Source: CAZKBP01 sp964551015
Lineage (GTDB): Bacteria; Bacteroidota; Bacteroidia; Cytophagales; Microscillaceae
Direction: 5' to 3'
Length of the DNA: 64,000 nucleotides
Assembly (NCBI GenBank): GCA_964551015.1
Contig: CAZKBP010000010.1
Location: 1 to 64,000 of the forward strand
Both the position numbers and the translations under genes were made by a program. The notes under the pieces were generated by a model, which searched no databases, was not told where the DNA came from, and worked only from the letters and a program-made list of their open reading frames with translations. Below are positions 35,988-44,539 of this stretch, piece by piece (position 1 is the stretch's first letter; each line of letters starts with the position of its first letter).

Positions 35988-36527
35988 ATGGCAAAATTAG
36001 AAGCATTAACTCCCGAAAACGCAAGCACCGAAGCAAAAGGTATTTTTGACGCTTTGAAGAAAAAATTAGGAATGGTTCCTAATCTCTACGCAACGATCGC
36101 ACACTCTCCTGCGGCTCTGAACGCCATTTTGGGTTATGGCGAAGCCTTGGGAAAAGGTACTTTCAGTCCCAAAGAAGTAGAAGCCATCGCCTTGGCGGTA
36201 TCTCAGTCTAACGAGTGTAATTACTGTCTCGCTGCACACACGGCCGTGGGCAAAATGCAAGGCTTCAAAGAAGAAGAAACTCTACAATTACGCAAAGCGG
36301 AGATTGAAGACGCTAAATTGAGTGCCCTTACCAAATTGGCTCAAAACATCACGGAAACCAAAGGGCACCCTGACCAAAAACTGATTGATGACTTTTACGC
36401 GGTTGGGTACGACAAAGGAGCTTTGGTTGATCTCATCGGCTTTGTGAGCTTGAATGTATTCAACAACTACGTGAATCATATCGCTGACACGGAGATTGAC
36501 TTCCCAACACCTCCCGCGCTTAGCTAA
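35988..36527 (+). CDS. AhpD-like carboxymuconolactone decarboxylase family protein
   Basis: A 179-residue helical protein of the carboxymuconolactone decarboxylase/AhpD superfamily. The redox-active motif CNYCLAAH (Cys77, Cys80, His84) and the upstream glutamates match alkylhydroperoxidase-type members, which reduce peroxides through the CxxC pair. The length corresponds to the peroxidase-related/YciW-like group. It stands alone between two copies of the Rrf2 palindrome and a strong terminator, so it is probably a single-gene target of the adjacent regulator. Confidence 0.92.
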   Translation: MAKLEALTPENASTEAKGIFDALKKKLGMVPNLYATIAHSPAALNAILGYGEALGKGTFSPKEVEAIALAVSQSNECNYCLAAHTAVGKMQGFKEEETLQLRKAEIEDAKLSALTKLAQNITETKGHPDQKLIDDFYAVGYDKGALVDLIGFVSLNVFNNYVNHIADTEIDFPTPPALS

Positions 36528-36554
36528 TCGTATTTCACTTTTCCATTATCCTAC

Positions 36555-36590
36555 AAAAACCTGCTCCTCGCCATTGAAGAGCAGGTTTTT
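36555..36590 (+). terminator. Terminator after the AhpD-like gene
   Basis: AAAAACCTGCTC (36555-36566) pairs fully with GAGCAGGTTTTT (36579-36590), and T-rich sequence follows. Confidence 0.9.
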
Positions 36591-36617
36591 TGTTTTTGAG
36601 CCGTCTCTATTAATACC

Positions 36618-36721
36618 CATCCGTCCTGCGGATGCTCGTACGCTAGTCCACAGGATAGGCTATCTTGCCTTTGGAACCCATCGTATCCGCATGCAGGATA
36701 TGGATTGATATCACGATCGTG
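36618..36721. repeat. Cluster of short inverted repeats
   Basis: Within about 100 bases there are CATCCG (36618) with CGGATG (36629), a TATCC...GGATA pair nested in CCAT...ATGG (about 36679-36703), and the perfect palindrome CACGATCGTG (36712-36721). No protein frame is convincing. The block may be a structured RNA or a remnant of a palindromic repeat element. The remaining sequence to 36951 shows nothing further. Confidence 0.45.
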
Positions 36722-36951
36722 CTACTGATCTTGTACATTTAGACAGCTATTTCTCGGTAAAATTAACTGCTGGAATTTCCAAATTGCTAAATCTCGGGAA
36801 TAACGAAGAGAATTAGTAGGTTTGTCTACGACCTGTGAATAAAATTTGGCTTAGTTTACAAAAATGCCTTAATTGCTTATGCACCTTGGTGATTTGCTTT
36901 AAACACCAAAAAAACTAATTTTTGTGATTACTAACCATCAAAAACAGACTC

Positions 36952-37824
36952 ATGAGTGTTCTGATAAATAAAGATTCTAAAGTAATTGTGCAAGGTTTTA
37001 CAGGCTCAGAAGGAACCTTCCACGCTGGTCAAATGATTGAATATGGTACCCAAGTGGTCGGTGGCGTTACTCCTGGCAAAGGAGGACAAACACACTTGGA
37101 GCGCCCTGTCTTCAACACAGTTAGCGAAGCAGTAGAAAAAGTACAAGCCGACGTATCGGTCATCTTTGTGCCACCACCTTTCGCGGCAGATGCCATCATG
37201 GAAGCAGCCAACGCGGGAATCAAAGTGATTATTTGTATTACCGAAGGGATTCCTACCAAAGATATGATCTCTGTCAAAGAATATCTACAAGAAACTGAAG
37301 CTCGCTTAGTCGGTCCAAACTGCCCGGGCGTTATCACCCCCGGCGAAGCGAAGGTAGGTATTATGCCTGGTTTTATCCACAATCCTGGTAAAATCGGTAT
37401 TGTCTCTCGCTCAGGTACTTTAACCTACGAAGCCGTAGATCAGATTACCAAAGCCGGGCTAGGACAATCTACTTGTATCGGGATCGGAGGAGACCCGATC
37501 ATTGGTACTACCACCAAAGAAGCCGTAGAATTACTAATGCACGATCCTGATACAGAGGGAATTATTATGATCGGCGAAATCGGCGGAAGTATGGAAGCCG
37601 AAGCGGCTCATTGGATCAAAGAAAACGGAACTAAGCCCGTAGTAGGCTTCATCGCTGGACAAACAGCTCCTAAGGGTAGAAGAATGGGGCATGCGGGAGC
37701 CATCATCGGAGGAAAAGACGATACCGCCGAAGCAAAAATGAAGATCATGGAAGATTGTGGCCTTCACGTGGTCGCCTCTCCGGCAGATATTGGCACCACC
37801 ATGGTACAAGCTTTACAAAAATAA
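36952..37824 (+). CDS. sucD: Succinate-CoA ligase, alpha subunit
   Basis: SucD binds CoA and carries the phosphohistidine in the TCA-cycle interconversion of succinyl-CoA and succinate with nucleotide synthesis. The 290-residue length is standard. VIVQGFTGSEGTFH is the CoA-binding Rossmann motif, GPNCPGVITPGE and GIVSRSGTLTYE follow, GGDPIIGT is conserved, and GRRMGHAGAI contains the phosphorylated histidine. sucC is not adjacent. It is a single gene, followed by a hairpin. Confidence 0.97.
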   Translation: MSVLINKDSKVIVQGFTGSEGTFHAGQMIEYGTQVVGGVTPGKGGQTHLERPVFNTVSEAVEKVQADVSVIFVPPPFAADAIMEAANAGIKVIICITEGIPTKDMISVKEYLQETEARLVGPNCPGVITPGEAKVGIMPGFIHNPGKIGIVSRSGTLTYEAVDQITKAGLGQSTCIGIGGDPIIGTTTKEAVELLMHDPDTEGIIMIGEIGGSMEAEAAHWIKENGTKPVVGFIAGQTAPKGRRMGHAGAIIGGKDDTAEAKMKIMEDCGLHVVASPADIGTTMVQALQK

Positions 37825-37838
37825 TTCGTTCTAGTAAG

Positions 37839-37863
37839 AAGGGGAGAGTATATGGCTCCCCTT
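37839..37863 (+). terminator. Hairpin after sucD
   Basis: AAGGGGAG and CTCCCCTT form a perfect 8-pair stem 14 bases after the stop. The T-tail is weak (GTTATTCTATT), so termination efficiency is uncertain. Confidence 0.6.
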
Positions 37864-38107
37864 GTTATTCTATTACTCGGTAAAAATTAGAACTTATACA
37901 ATTACAATAAAAAGTTCTCGCCCCTATCACGCCAACACACACGCTATTCACCTCGTCTACTCAATCTAATTGCGCAGTATCTTAGTGGTTGAATGATTGA
38001 AGATTTAAGCAAAAAAAGCGATTCAAAATCTCGAGAAAAGCACCAATCACTAAGCACTCATTGCGAATAACAATGCTAATGACACCTGAAATTTAATCTA
38101 AAAGACT

Positions 38108-38191
38108 ATGTTTATCATTATTCTGGTGGTACTGATCGTTTATATCTCAAGAAAAAAATCTCCTCCCATCAGGAGAAGATATCAGCGATAA
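38108..38191 (+). CDS. Possible 27-residue single-helix membrane peptide
   Basis: An ATG-started frame encodes 27 residues: a hydrophobic helix (MFIIILVVLIVYIS) followed by a strongly basic tail (RKKSPPIRRRYQR). This is the usual shape of small inner-membrane proteins, with the tail in the cytoplasm. It lies in a 405-base gap between sucD and the DUF493 gene, where nothing else was recognised. No clear ribosome-binding site is present, which is common in Bacteroidota. It may be chance. Confidence 0.35.
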   Translation: MFIIILVVLIVYISRKKSPPIRRRYQR

Positions 38192-38229
38192 TGCTGACTG
38201 ACTTTAAACAGGCTCATGTCTACTCTTCA

Positions 38230-38502
38230 TTACAACGCGATCAAACCTTCTATTTGCGTCGCCTGTTTATACTTTGCGATCACTTCTTTGGCCGAAGTCA
38301 TAACTGTCTTGGCCGTTAGGCTTGTGAAGCTACCTTGACTGGATTCACGCAGGGTGATTTGTGCGTTTTCTCCAAACATATTGCTCACTTGGGCAATCTT
38401 GTCGTGATCCGAGGGAACAATAAATTTAAACATGTAGACAATGGGAAATTGATGGCTTTCGTTCAATTGATTTTCCAGTGTCTGGAAGTTGTTATTTTTC
38501 AT
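38230..38502 (-). CDS. DUF493 (YbeD-like) family protein
   Basis: A 90-residue protein of the DUF493/UPF0250 family, a ferredoxin-like alpha-beta fold. FPIVYMFKFIVP is the first strand, and RESSQGSFTSLTAKTVMTSAKE matches the family core S-x-G-x-(Y/F)-x-S. In proteobacteria the relative YbeD sits near lipoate genes, and a regulatory or allosteric role is suspected. No lipoate gene is nearby here. Starts at ATG 38502. Confidence 0.82.
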   Translation of the reverse strand: MKNNNFQTLENQLNESHQFPIVYMFKFIVPSDHDKIAQVSNMFGENAQITLRESSQGSFTSLTAKTVMTSAKEVIAKYKQATQIEGLIAL

Positions 38503-38677
38503 AATACTCCTTTCTGGGGAGCCACTTCGGGTAGTCCCGATTCAATATGGCTGAACCTTATTTTTCCTAAGGTAGAACAAACTTGATTCCAAGTGTCTAA
38601 GTAGCCATAATTTCAGGAAATTTAACGCCTTTTTGTCATAATTATCTTTTATCTTTAATCCAAAATCAGATCTGAGT

Positions 38678-39040
38678 ATGCAAAACAAAGAATTTTTGAA
38701 ATCCTTTTCCGAAAAGGTACAAGCAGGTACCAAGGCCGAAAAAGTATACGGAGAACCCATTGAAGCGCACGGCAAAACCGTCATTCCCGTAGCCGAGGCT
38801 ACTTACGGGATGGGTGGCTTGTTTGGAAATGCCCGCCCCAACTTCACCAATGATAGCAACTCGGATCAAGATGCCGTAATGGGAGTAGGCGTACGCCTCA
38901 AGCCCATTGGCGTGTTGGAAATTTCTAATCACGGCACACGTTTTATTCCCATTCGAGATTATACCAAGCTCTTGACCAATACGGTTTCTGGTTTTTTGAT
39001 TGGTTGGGCTTTAAAACGTATCTTCTCAAGAAAAGGCTAA
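38678..39040 (+). CDS. GerW/YtfJ-like protein
   Basis: A 120-residue protein resembling the GerW (YtfJ) family, named from spore germination in Bacillus but widespread in non-sporulating bacteria. The core KVYGEPIEAHGKTVIPVAEA and GVGVRLKPIGVLEIS match the family. A C-terminal hydrophobic stretch (VSGFLIGWALKRIF) may contact the membrane. Function outside Firmicutes is unknown. The UbiA-type gene starts one base after its stop, so the two are almost certainly cotranscribed. Confidence 0.82.
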   Translation: MQNKEFLKSFSEKVQAGTKAEKVYGEPIEAHGKTVIPVAEATYGMGGLFGNARPNFTNDSNSDQDAVMGVGVRLKPIGVLEISNHGTRFIPIRDYTKLLTNTVSGFLIGWALKRIFSRKG

Positions 39041-39041
39041 T

Positions 39042-39914
39042 ATGCTTCGTCGTGCTACTTGGCTACACTTGAGGCTACCTTTCTCGATTTTGCTAATGCC
39101 TGTGTTCTGCTTTGCGGTGAGCCAAGTAGAAAACCCCCATGCGGGTGGGATATTACTCGCTTTTTTTATTTTACACTTTTTAGTTTACCCAGCTAGCAAT
39201 GCCTACAACTCCTACTATGATAAAGATGAGGATAGCATTGGAGGGTTGGAAAAGCCTCCCCCAGTTAGTCGTGAATTGCTCTATACTTCTCTGGTGCTAG
39301 ACGCGCTTGCGATCCTATTAGCTCTCTTTGTCAGTTTTTACTTTGCGCTGGGCATACTGATTTATGGTTTGGTTTCCAAGGCTTACAGTTACGATAAAAT
39401 CCGCCTCAAAAAATATCCTCTCCTCAGTTGGTTGACAATCGGCATCTTTCAAGGAGCTTTTACTTTCGTCATTAGTTATCACGCGGCCAGTAATGCTGAA
39501 TTATCCAGCCTTAGGCAACCTTCCGTGTGGATGGCCGCGGGCTTATCTACGTGGATGCTTCTGGGTTCTTACCCCATGACCCAAGTGTACCAACACCAAG
39601 AGGATGCGCGCCGTGGTGATCTTACCCTCAGCCGGATGCTGGGAATTCGGGGTACTTTTCTGTTTACTTTACTCGTATTTGGCTCCGTGGGGATTGCTTT
39701 TTTCTTCTATTTCTGGAAACAAGAAGGGCTGGTTTGGGCAATTGCTTTCGAGCTGTGCCTGATGCCCGTAGTCGCTTATTTTCTCTACTGGTTGTGGCAG
39801 GTGTGGCAAGATCCAAGTGCTGCCAACTTCAAAGCTACCATGCGCCTCAATTGGATCTCCGCCTTTTGTATGAATCTGTTTTTTATTTCTCTGGGAGTTA
39901 TGACTCATTTCTAA
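39042..39914 (+). CDS. UbiA-family prenyltransferase-like membrane protein
   Basis: A 290-residue polytopic membrane protein with about eight helices. NAYNSYYDKDEDS contains the Asp-rich NxxxDxxxD-type motif that binds Mg-diphosphate in UbiA enzymes, and KAYSYDKIRLKKYP fits the second conserved loop, although its second aspartate pattern is less complete. UbiA enzymes join a prenyl chain to an aromatic acceptor in quinone, heme or lipid synthesis; the acceptor here is unknown. Cotranscribed with the GerW-like gene. Confidence 0.82.
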   Translation: MLRRATWLHLRLPFSILLMPVFCFAVSQVENPHAGGILLAFFILHFLVYPASNAYNSYYDKDEDSIGGLEKPPPVSRELLYTSLVLDALAILLALFVSFYFALGILIYGLVSKAYSYDKIRLKKYPLLSWLTIGIFQGAFTFVISYHAASNAELSSLRQPSVWMAAGLSTWMLLGSYPMTQVYQHQEDARRGDLTLSRMLGIRGTFLFTLLVFGSVGIAFFFYFWKQEGLVWAIAFELCLMPVVAYFLYWLWQVWQDPSAANFKATMRLNWISAFCMNLFFISLGVMTHF

Positions 39915-40154
39915 GCGACTTCCACGGGGTTTGCAAGGTTAAAATTCCGTGCTAGGTTCTCCGCGGTCAATGGGTAATGACTGCTCTAAACTCCCAATTT
40001 TGAAAACTTTAGCTCGCTCTTATCCAGTTTCTACTCCTTCTTCATCAAATTGAAAAGAAAAAGCAGAGCACTTTTTTCTTCTACTTTTCCTGCTCAGATC
40101 AGTATATACATACAACATGTCATTCTATCCCCCAGATAAATTTTGTATATATCA

Positions 40155-42743
40155 ATGAAGATCACAACTATTATTCAACGTCTTACGCTCATCAGTATCT
40201 TGTCAGGCTTGTGGGCCTGTAGTACGCAGCCTATTATTAACAAATTTAGCAGTCGCCGTAGTGTAGAACTAGGGCGAGAAGCCAAGCTTCGTTGGGAAGT
40301 CAAAAATGCTCAATCTGTAGAAATCCTCGGAGTTGCCAAAGATTTACCTCCCGAAGGAAGCCTTGAAGTAAAGCCCCAAGAAAATACCACCTATAAGCTC
40401 ATTGCTAAAAGTAAAAACCAGCAAACCAGCGAGAAAAGCTTTGAGATTAAAGTTTATAAACGAGAAGCCGAAATCAAGTATTTCTACGGAGAGGATCAAA
40501 CCACCGACGAAAAACCCATAGAGCTTACTTGGCGTGTCGATAACGCGACCAAAGTGTCCATGGAGGGAATAAAAGAAAATCTGCCAGCGATCGGAAAATT
40601 AGAACTAAATCCTGCCCAAACTACTACTTACAAGCTCATTGCCCAAGATCAATACGGCGGAACTGTGAGTGATACTTTCCGAGTGGAGGTAGAGGTGCTC
40701 GAGTCCTTTCGGGCCACCCGTAACTTAGTAAGAGGAGAAGAAGGAATATTAAGTTGGAAAATCAAACAGGTGCCCCACGTTTTGATCGCTGGTGAAAAGC
40801 TTCCGCCTCAGGGAAAAAAAGTAATCCAACTAGATCAAGATACCGAATTTACGCTAGAAGCTACTCGTGAAAATGGGGAAAAAGTGAAGAAAAACCTGCT
40901 CGTGGAAGTGGCCGATCCGTATATCGTTTATTTCAAAGAAAGCAGGAAGTATACGCAGGATGGCTACGAGCAAATCACCTTGAAATGGTATACGCGGGGT
41001 GGACAACAACTGAGCATTGATGGTTTAGCTACAGATTTGGCTTCCTCAGATTCTCTCACCTTAAATCCTACTCCTAAGCAAAGTCGGACTTACACGCTCC
41101 GCATGGAAGACGGTGAAGGCCACACCCTCACACGTGATTTATTTGTAGAAATTCAGGAAGGCCCCTTAGTGGTAGGCGGCTCCCAGCGTATTTTTCGAGG
41201 GGAAAAAGCTCAACTCTATTGGCGGGCAAAGGATGGCCTGAAGGTAAATGTAGTAGGTGTGGCCTCTGACCAATCCAGTGTAGATACGCTCGAGGTCGCT
41301 CCTATTCATACCAAAACTTATCAGGTGCAGGTGAAAAAAAATGGACAGGTCATTACGCAGGAGCATACCGTGCGTGTCGTCCGTAAAAATTATGTGCGCA
41401 ATACGCTCCCTCTGGATAAATTAGGCCGAAAACACCGCCTCTACTTTGATGTGTTCGCCACGGATCGCAGTAATTATCCCGAAGAAATTAAGCTTTACGT
41501 AATGGTCACGGACTCGCTAGGAAATTTTATCAGCAATCTCGCACCTCCCTACGGGGATGAAGAAACCATGCGACAGTTTTTCTTACAAGTCATTGAGCAT
41601 ATATCCGGCCAGAGCTATCCAGTCAAAGATTTCAAGGTAAAAGAAGTACGTGAAATGGTTTCCAAGCCCTACGATATTGCCCTCTCCTTAGATTATAGCG
41701 GCTCTATGGAAGGCGCCATCAGCGCACTGGAAAGAACCGTCAAGGGTTTTATCCAGAACAAGCATCCAGATGACCGCATTTCTTTGGTCAAATTCGACGA
41801 CCGACTCGTTACGGAGGCTTCCCTTAGTCAGCAAGAAAATCATTTGCTCCGAAAATTTCCTCCGCAGGCTATTGAAAATTTTGGAGGGGGCACCGCCCTT
41901 TACGCCGGAGGAGATGAAGCCCTCGCCACCCTTAACGATTCTGAAAATAACAAAGTATTGATTCTTTTCACAGATGGTCAAGAGAATTCTTCTTTCCGCT
42001 ACTTCGGCAGGAGAGCTTTTAAAGCCAGTCAATTGGTTAAAAATGCCCGTAAAAATAATGTCAAAATCTACGCCGTAGCTCTAGGGCGAGGCGTCAATGA
42101 AGAACTCCTGGACTTGCTCACCGTCTTGGGAGATGGACAAATGTATTTTGTAGAAAGTGAAAGAGACATGAAGGCCGTTTACCAAGAACTGCCTCGCATC
42201 TTTAGAAACTATTATGAAATTAGCTTTCGCCCCACTCAACAAAAAGGCTCCAGAGATATTTCCCTGATTTACAATAATCATGTGGACGGTACTGATACCA
42301 CCCGTCGCCTGTTCAACCCTACCGAAGAATACGCCGAAGATCTGGACAAAAGAGAATATCAAGATGATTATCTCTTCCAAACCAATTTGGGCAAACGCCC
42401 CGTGGCTCCTCCGCAAGCCGTCGCTTATTTTGAGTACAATCAATACCGCTTAGATCAAAAATATCTGCCCTATCTGAATAGCTTTATAGAATATATGCAA
42501 AAAAACAAAACCTCGGAGATTGAAATTCACGGGCATACCGACCAAGTCGGGACAGAAGCGGCTTGTCTGATTTTATCAGAAAATCGCGCCACGACCGTGA
42601 AGCGTTATTTTGTCAACCAAGGCATCGAGGCCAAGCGCATTCAAATTAAGGCTTTTGGCAAAAACAAACCCCTCTGGCCCGAAGAAGATGAAGACTGGAA
42701 AGCCGCCGAAAATCGCCGTATTGAACTGCTGCTTTTGGAGTAG
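40155..42743 (+). CDS. Lipoprotein with Ig-like repeats, VWA and OmpA domains
   Basis: An 862-residue lipoprotein. The signal peptide ends in the lipobox LWAC, so Cys is acylated and the protein is attached to a membrane facing the periplasm. About four or five beta repeats of 85-90 residues (patterns such as LRWEVKNAQSVEI and TTYKLIAKS) fill residues 35-430. A von Willebrand A domain (about 505-690) has an intact MIDAS: DYSGS, GGTAL and FTDGQ. The C-terminal OmpA-like domain (about 755-862; HGHTDQVG, SENRATTVKRY) binds peptidoglycan. It probably links outer membrane to cell wall and displays a metal-dependent binding domain. The frame opens at TTG 40143, but ATG 40155 begins the signal peptide. 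Confidence 0.9.
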   Translation: MKITTIIQRLTLISILSGLWACSTQPIINKFSSRRSVELGREAKLRWEVKNAQSVEILGVAKDLPPEGSLEVKPQENTTYKLIAKSKNQQTSEKSFEIKVYKREAEIKYFYGEDQTTDEKPIELTWRVDNATKVSMEGIKENLPAIGKLELNPAQTTTYKLIAQDQYGGTVSDTFRVEVEVLESFRATRNLVRGEEGILSWKIKQVPHVLIAGEKLPPQGKKVIQLDQDTEFTLEATRENGEKVKKNLLVEVADPYIVYFKESRKYTQDGYEQITLKWYTRGGQQLSIDGLATDLASSDSLTLNPTPKQSRTYTLRMEDGEGHTLTRDLFVEIQEGPLVVGGSQRIFRGEKAQLYWRAKDGLKVNVVGVASDQSSVDTLEVAPIHTKTYQVQVKKNGQVITQEHTVRVVRKNYVRNTLPLDKLGRKHRLYFDVFATDRSNYPEEIKLYVMVTDSLGNFISNLAPPYGDEETMRQFFLQVIEHISGQSYPVKDFKVKEVREMVSKPYDIALSLDYSGSMEGAISALERTVKGFIQNKHPDDRISLVKFDDRLVTEASLSQQENHLLRKFPPQAIENFGGGTALYAGGDEALATLNDSENNKVLILFTDGQENSSFRYFGRRAFKASQLVKNARKNNVKIYAVALGRGVNEELLDLLTVLGDGQMYFVESERDMKAVYQELPRIFRNYYEISFRPTQQKGSRDISLIYNNHVDGTDTTRRLFNPTEEYAEDLDKREYQDDYLFQTNLGKRPVAPPQAVAYFEYNQYRLDQKYLPYLNSFIEYMQKNKTSEIEIHGHTDQVGTEAACLILSENRATTVKRYFVNQGIEAKRIQIKAFGKNKPLWPEEDEDWKAAENRRIELLLLE

Positions 42744-42804
42744 GCAAACGATTTACCTCTTTCCTTGTTTATTGAGAAACAACTTTCAATAAATATTGAA
42801 TATT

Positions 42805-43002
42805 ATGAAAAATAAGGAAAAGAAAAAAGACCATCTCTGTGAATCAACTGCCCGTGAAACTGATCCTCGCTGTATCCAAAGCCAAGATGGATCACATCCC
42901 GAAGCAATGGGAAGTGTTTATCTGGACGAAATGCTTAGCAACAACTCGGATAGTATGGCCGAGGAACTAGACTATGACAAGATCAAAGGAATCAAACAAT
43001 AG
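42805..43002 (+). CDS. Hypothetical small protein, 65 aa
   Basis: A 65-residue hydrophilic protein with a lysine-rich start and an acidic C-terminal half (MAEELDYDKIKG). It was not recognised. It is supported by position: its ATG is 61 bases after the lipoprotein gene and its stop is 21 bases before a good terminator, so it could be the last gene of that transcript. The frame also extends nine bases to TTG 42796. Confidence 0.5.
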   Translation: MKNKEKKKDHLCESTARETDPRCIQSQDGSHPEAMGSVYLDEMLSNNSDSMAEELDYDKIKGIKQ

Positions 43003-43022
43003 ATAAAGTCATTCAAAACCAG

Positions 43023-43050
43023 CCTGATGTACACGCATCAGGTTTTTTTT
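43023..43050 (+). terminator. Terminator between small gene and retron RT
   Basis: CCTGATG (43023-43029) and CATCAGG (43036-43042) flank TACACG and are followed by eight T. It faces the end of the convergent reverse transcriptase gene, whose stop lies in the T-run. Confidence 0.85.
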
Positions 43051-44443
43051 ATTGGGTGCGAAGCCAAGGATATTTTTCGCTAAACTTCTTGGCTTGCGTC
43101 GGATTGACCATTTGGATAAATGCCCAGTAGCCTTTGCCGTATTGAGTGGCGTCCTTCCCCAGTTTTTGATTCATTTTCTCGGCTCCTTCTTGTTCGTATT
43201 GATGCAAAAAAGCTCGGAAACGACGCATATCTCTTCTGGAAATCCGCATCTCGCCATCATTCACCACGATGCCCGTTACGCTTTGTCGCTGATGAGGACG
43301 CATCACCATGGTCTTATCTTCATTGATGATAAAGCTCTCTTCGGCAATAATTTTCCTACTCAATCCGAGTAAGCTCTTGAGTTCAGCCTGAGAATTTTCG
43401 TGTGAAAACACCAAATCGTCCGCATAGCGACTGTAAGTCCAGTTCATACTTTGCGCCAATTTATACAAGCGATGATCCAAGCTACGGCAGATAATATTGC
43501 TCAGCGTGGGCGAAGTACAAGCACCTTGTGGCAAATAACGTTCTCCCAGAGCCACAAAATACTTTTGATCGCCTAGTTTGGCTCCAATTCTGGCCGCATC
43601 CGTGCAGATCAGGGCCAAGACGGTCGCCATTCCAGGATTATAGCCAAAAGATTGAAATAGACCTTTGACCCGATAAAATTTGATAGAAGGAAAAAAATTT
43701 TTTAAATCAATTCTTAGCAAAAGATTTTTATGTAAATGCCTCTCCGCATTATTTACGATAGATTTTCCGGTTAGAAAAGCAGCCGCTGCCTCGTGTACAG
43801 AAATTTTTTGAAGAATTTGCTCCAGAATCCACCCTTGAGCTTGTCTGAGCTTAGGCTTGGGAGAGGCAATGGCACGCGTACCGCCTTTACGCTTAGGGAT
43901 TTGGAAGCGAGTATAATGATCTACAGTAGCCACTTGACGATGATAACAAAGCCAAAGCAAATCTTCCCGACTTAATTGACTCTGTACGGCCAATGCTGCA
44001 AGATCGTGGATAACTGGCAGTTGAAGAGCGTGGAGTTTCTCCTCATCTCCTCCTTCAAATACTAATCCTTGGGCAATTTTTTCTCCCAAAAAACTAGGCC
44101 TCGATTTCTTTCTTTCCTTGATTTCGGCCTGTTGTAGTGCTTTTTGCTTGGCTTTTTCTGCTTTGCGAATGGCTCTTTGGGCGCGTACTCTTTCTATGCG
44201 ATTCTTGCGAATCTCTTGGATAATGGGCGTGATGTCTTCTACTCCCTCCAGTTCTTTTTTGAGCTTTCGGAGTTCACCGCTGATCTGATTAAGTTCTTTG
44301 AGCTTGGTTTTCATGTGCTCCATCTCGTCCGGAGAAAGCTCGAGAAAACCCATTCGCATCATATCCTGAATTTCAAAATAGGTTTTGCCTAGATTTTTGA
44401 GTTCTTCTCGCCATTGGCTGGGATTGGGGTCGTTTTGGGTCAT
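43049..44443 (-). CDS. Retron-type reverse transcriptase
   Basis: A 464-residue reverse transcriptase with the marks of retrons. Region X NAERH (about 232-236, consensus NAxxH) and VTG (389-391, region Y) are retron-specific. The catalytic core is intact: LRIDLKNFFPSI with the first Asp (246), LPQGACTSP, and YADD (340-343). About 115 N-terminal residues form a charged coiled-coil-like extension not needed for the core. Retron RTs make multicopy single-stranded DNA from an adjacent RNA and guard it as part of anti-phage systems. There is no maturase or endonuclease domain, so it is not a group II intron protein. The frame opens at TTG 44452, but ATG 44443 is preferred. It follows the WHSWIM gene by 96 bases, on the same strand. 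Confidence 0.93.
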   Translation of the reverse strand: MTQNDPNPSQWREELKNLGKTYFEIQDMMRMGFLELSPDEMEHMKTKLKELNQISGELRKLKKELEGVEDITPIIQEIRKNRIERVRAQRAIRKAEKAKQKALQQAEIKERKKSRPSFLGEKIAQGLVFEGGDEEKLHALQLPVIHDLAALAVQSQLSREDLLWLCYHRQVATVDHYTRFQIPKRKGGTRAIASPKPKLRQAQGWILEQILQKISVHEAAAAFLTGKSIVNNAERHLHKNLLLRIDLKNFFPSIKFYRVKGLFQSFGYNPGMATVLALICTDAARIGAKLGDQKYFVALGERYLPQGACTSPTLSNIICRSLDHRLYKLAQSMNWTYSRYADDLVFSHENSQAELKSLLGLSRKIIAEESFIINEDKTMVMRPHQRQSVTGIVVNDGEMRISRRDMRRFRAFLHQYEQEGAEKMNQKLGKDATQYGKGYWAFIQMVNPTQAKKFSEKYPWLRTQ

Positions 44444-44539
44444 AGATTTCAAATTTCAGGTTACAAGTCTCGAGTGGCAGATTCCTAATCGTAATTAGGC
44501 ACTTTTAAGCTGCCCTTCGCAACTTACTACTTACCATAA
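44444..44539 (-). ncRNA. Candidate retron RNA region (uncertain)
   Basis: The 96 bases between the WHSWIM and RT genes fold, on the minus strand, into a nested structure: outer GGCAG/CTGCC and inner CCTAAT-TACG-ATTAGG with a four-base loop, plus a flanking palindrome ACTCGAGT. Retron msr-msd RNAs usually lie just before the RT or before the whole operon. This stretch is short for a complete msr-msd, and long flanking a1/a2 inverted repeats were not found. The alternative location is 46184-46309. Confidence 0.3.

Noticed and set aside
38678..39040. Evidence for sporulation
   Set aside because: GerW/YtfJ-like proteins are widespread in non-sporulating bacteria and no sporulation genes accompany it; the SpoIIE-type phosphatase at 4571 is likewise a general signalling domain.
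43049..44443. Group II intron-encoded reverse transcriptase
   Set aside because: No maturase (X) or HNH domain follows the RT core, no intron RNA ends are visible, and retron-specific NAxxH and VTG motifs are present.
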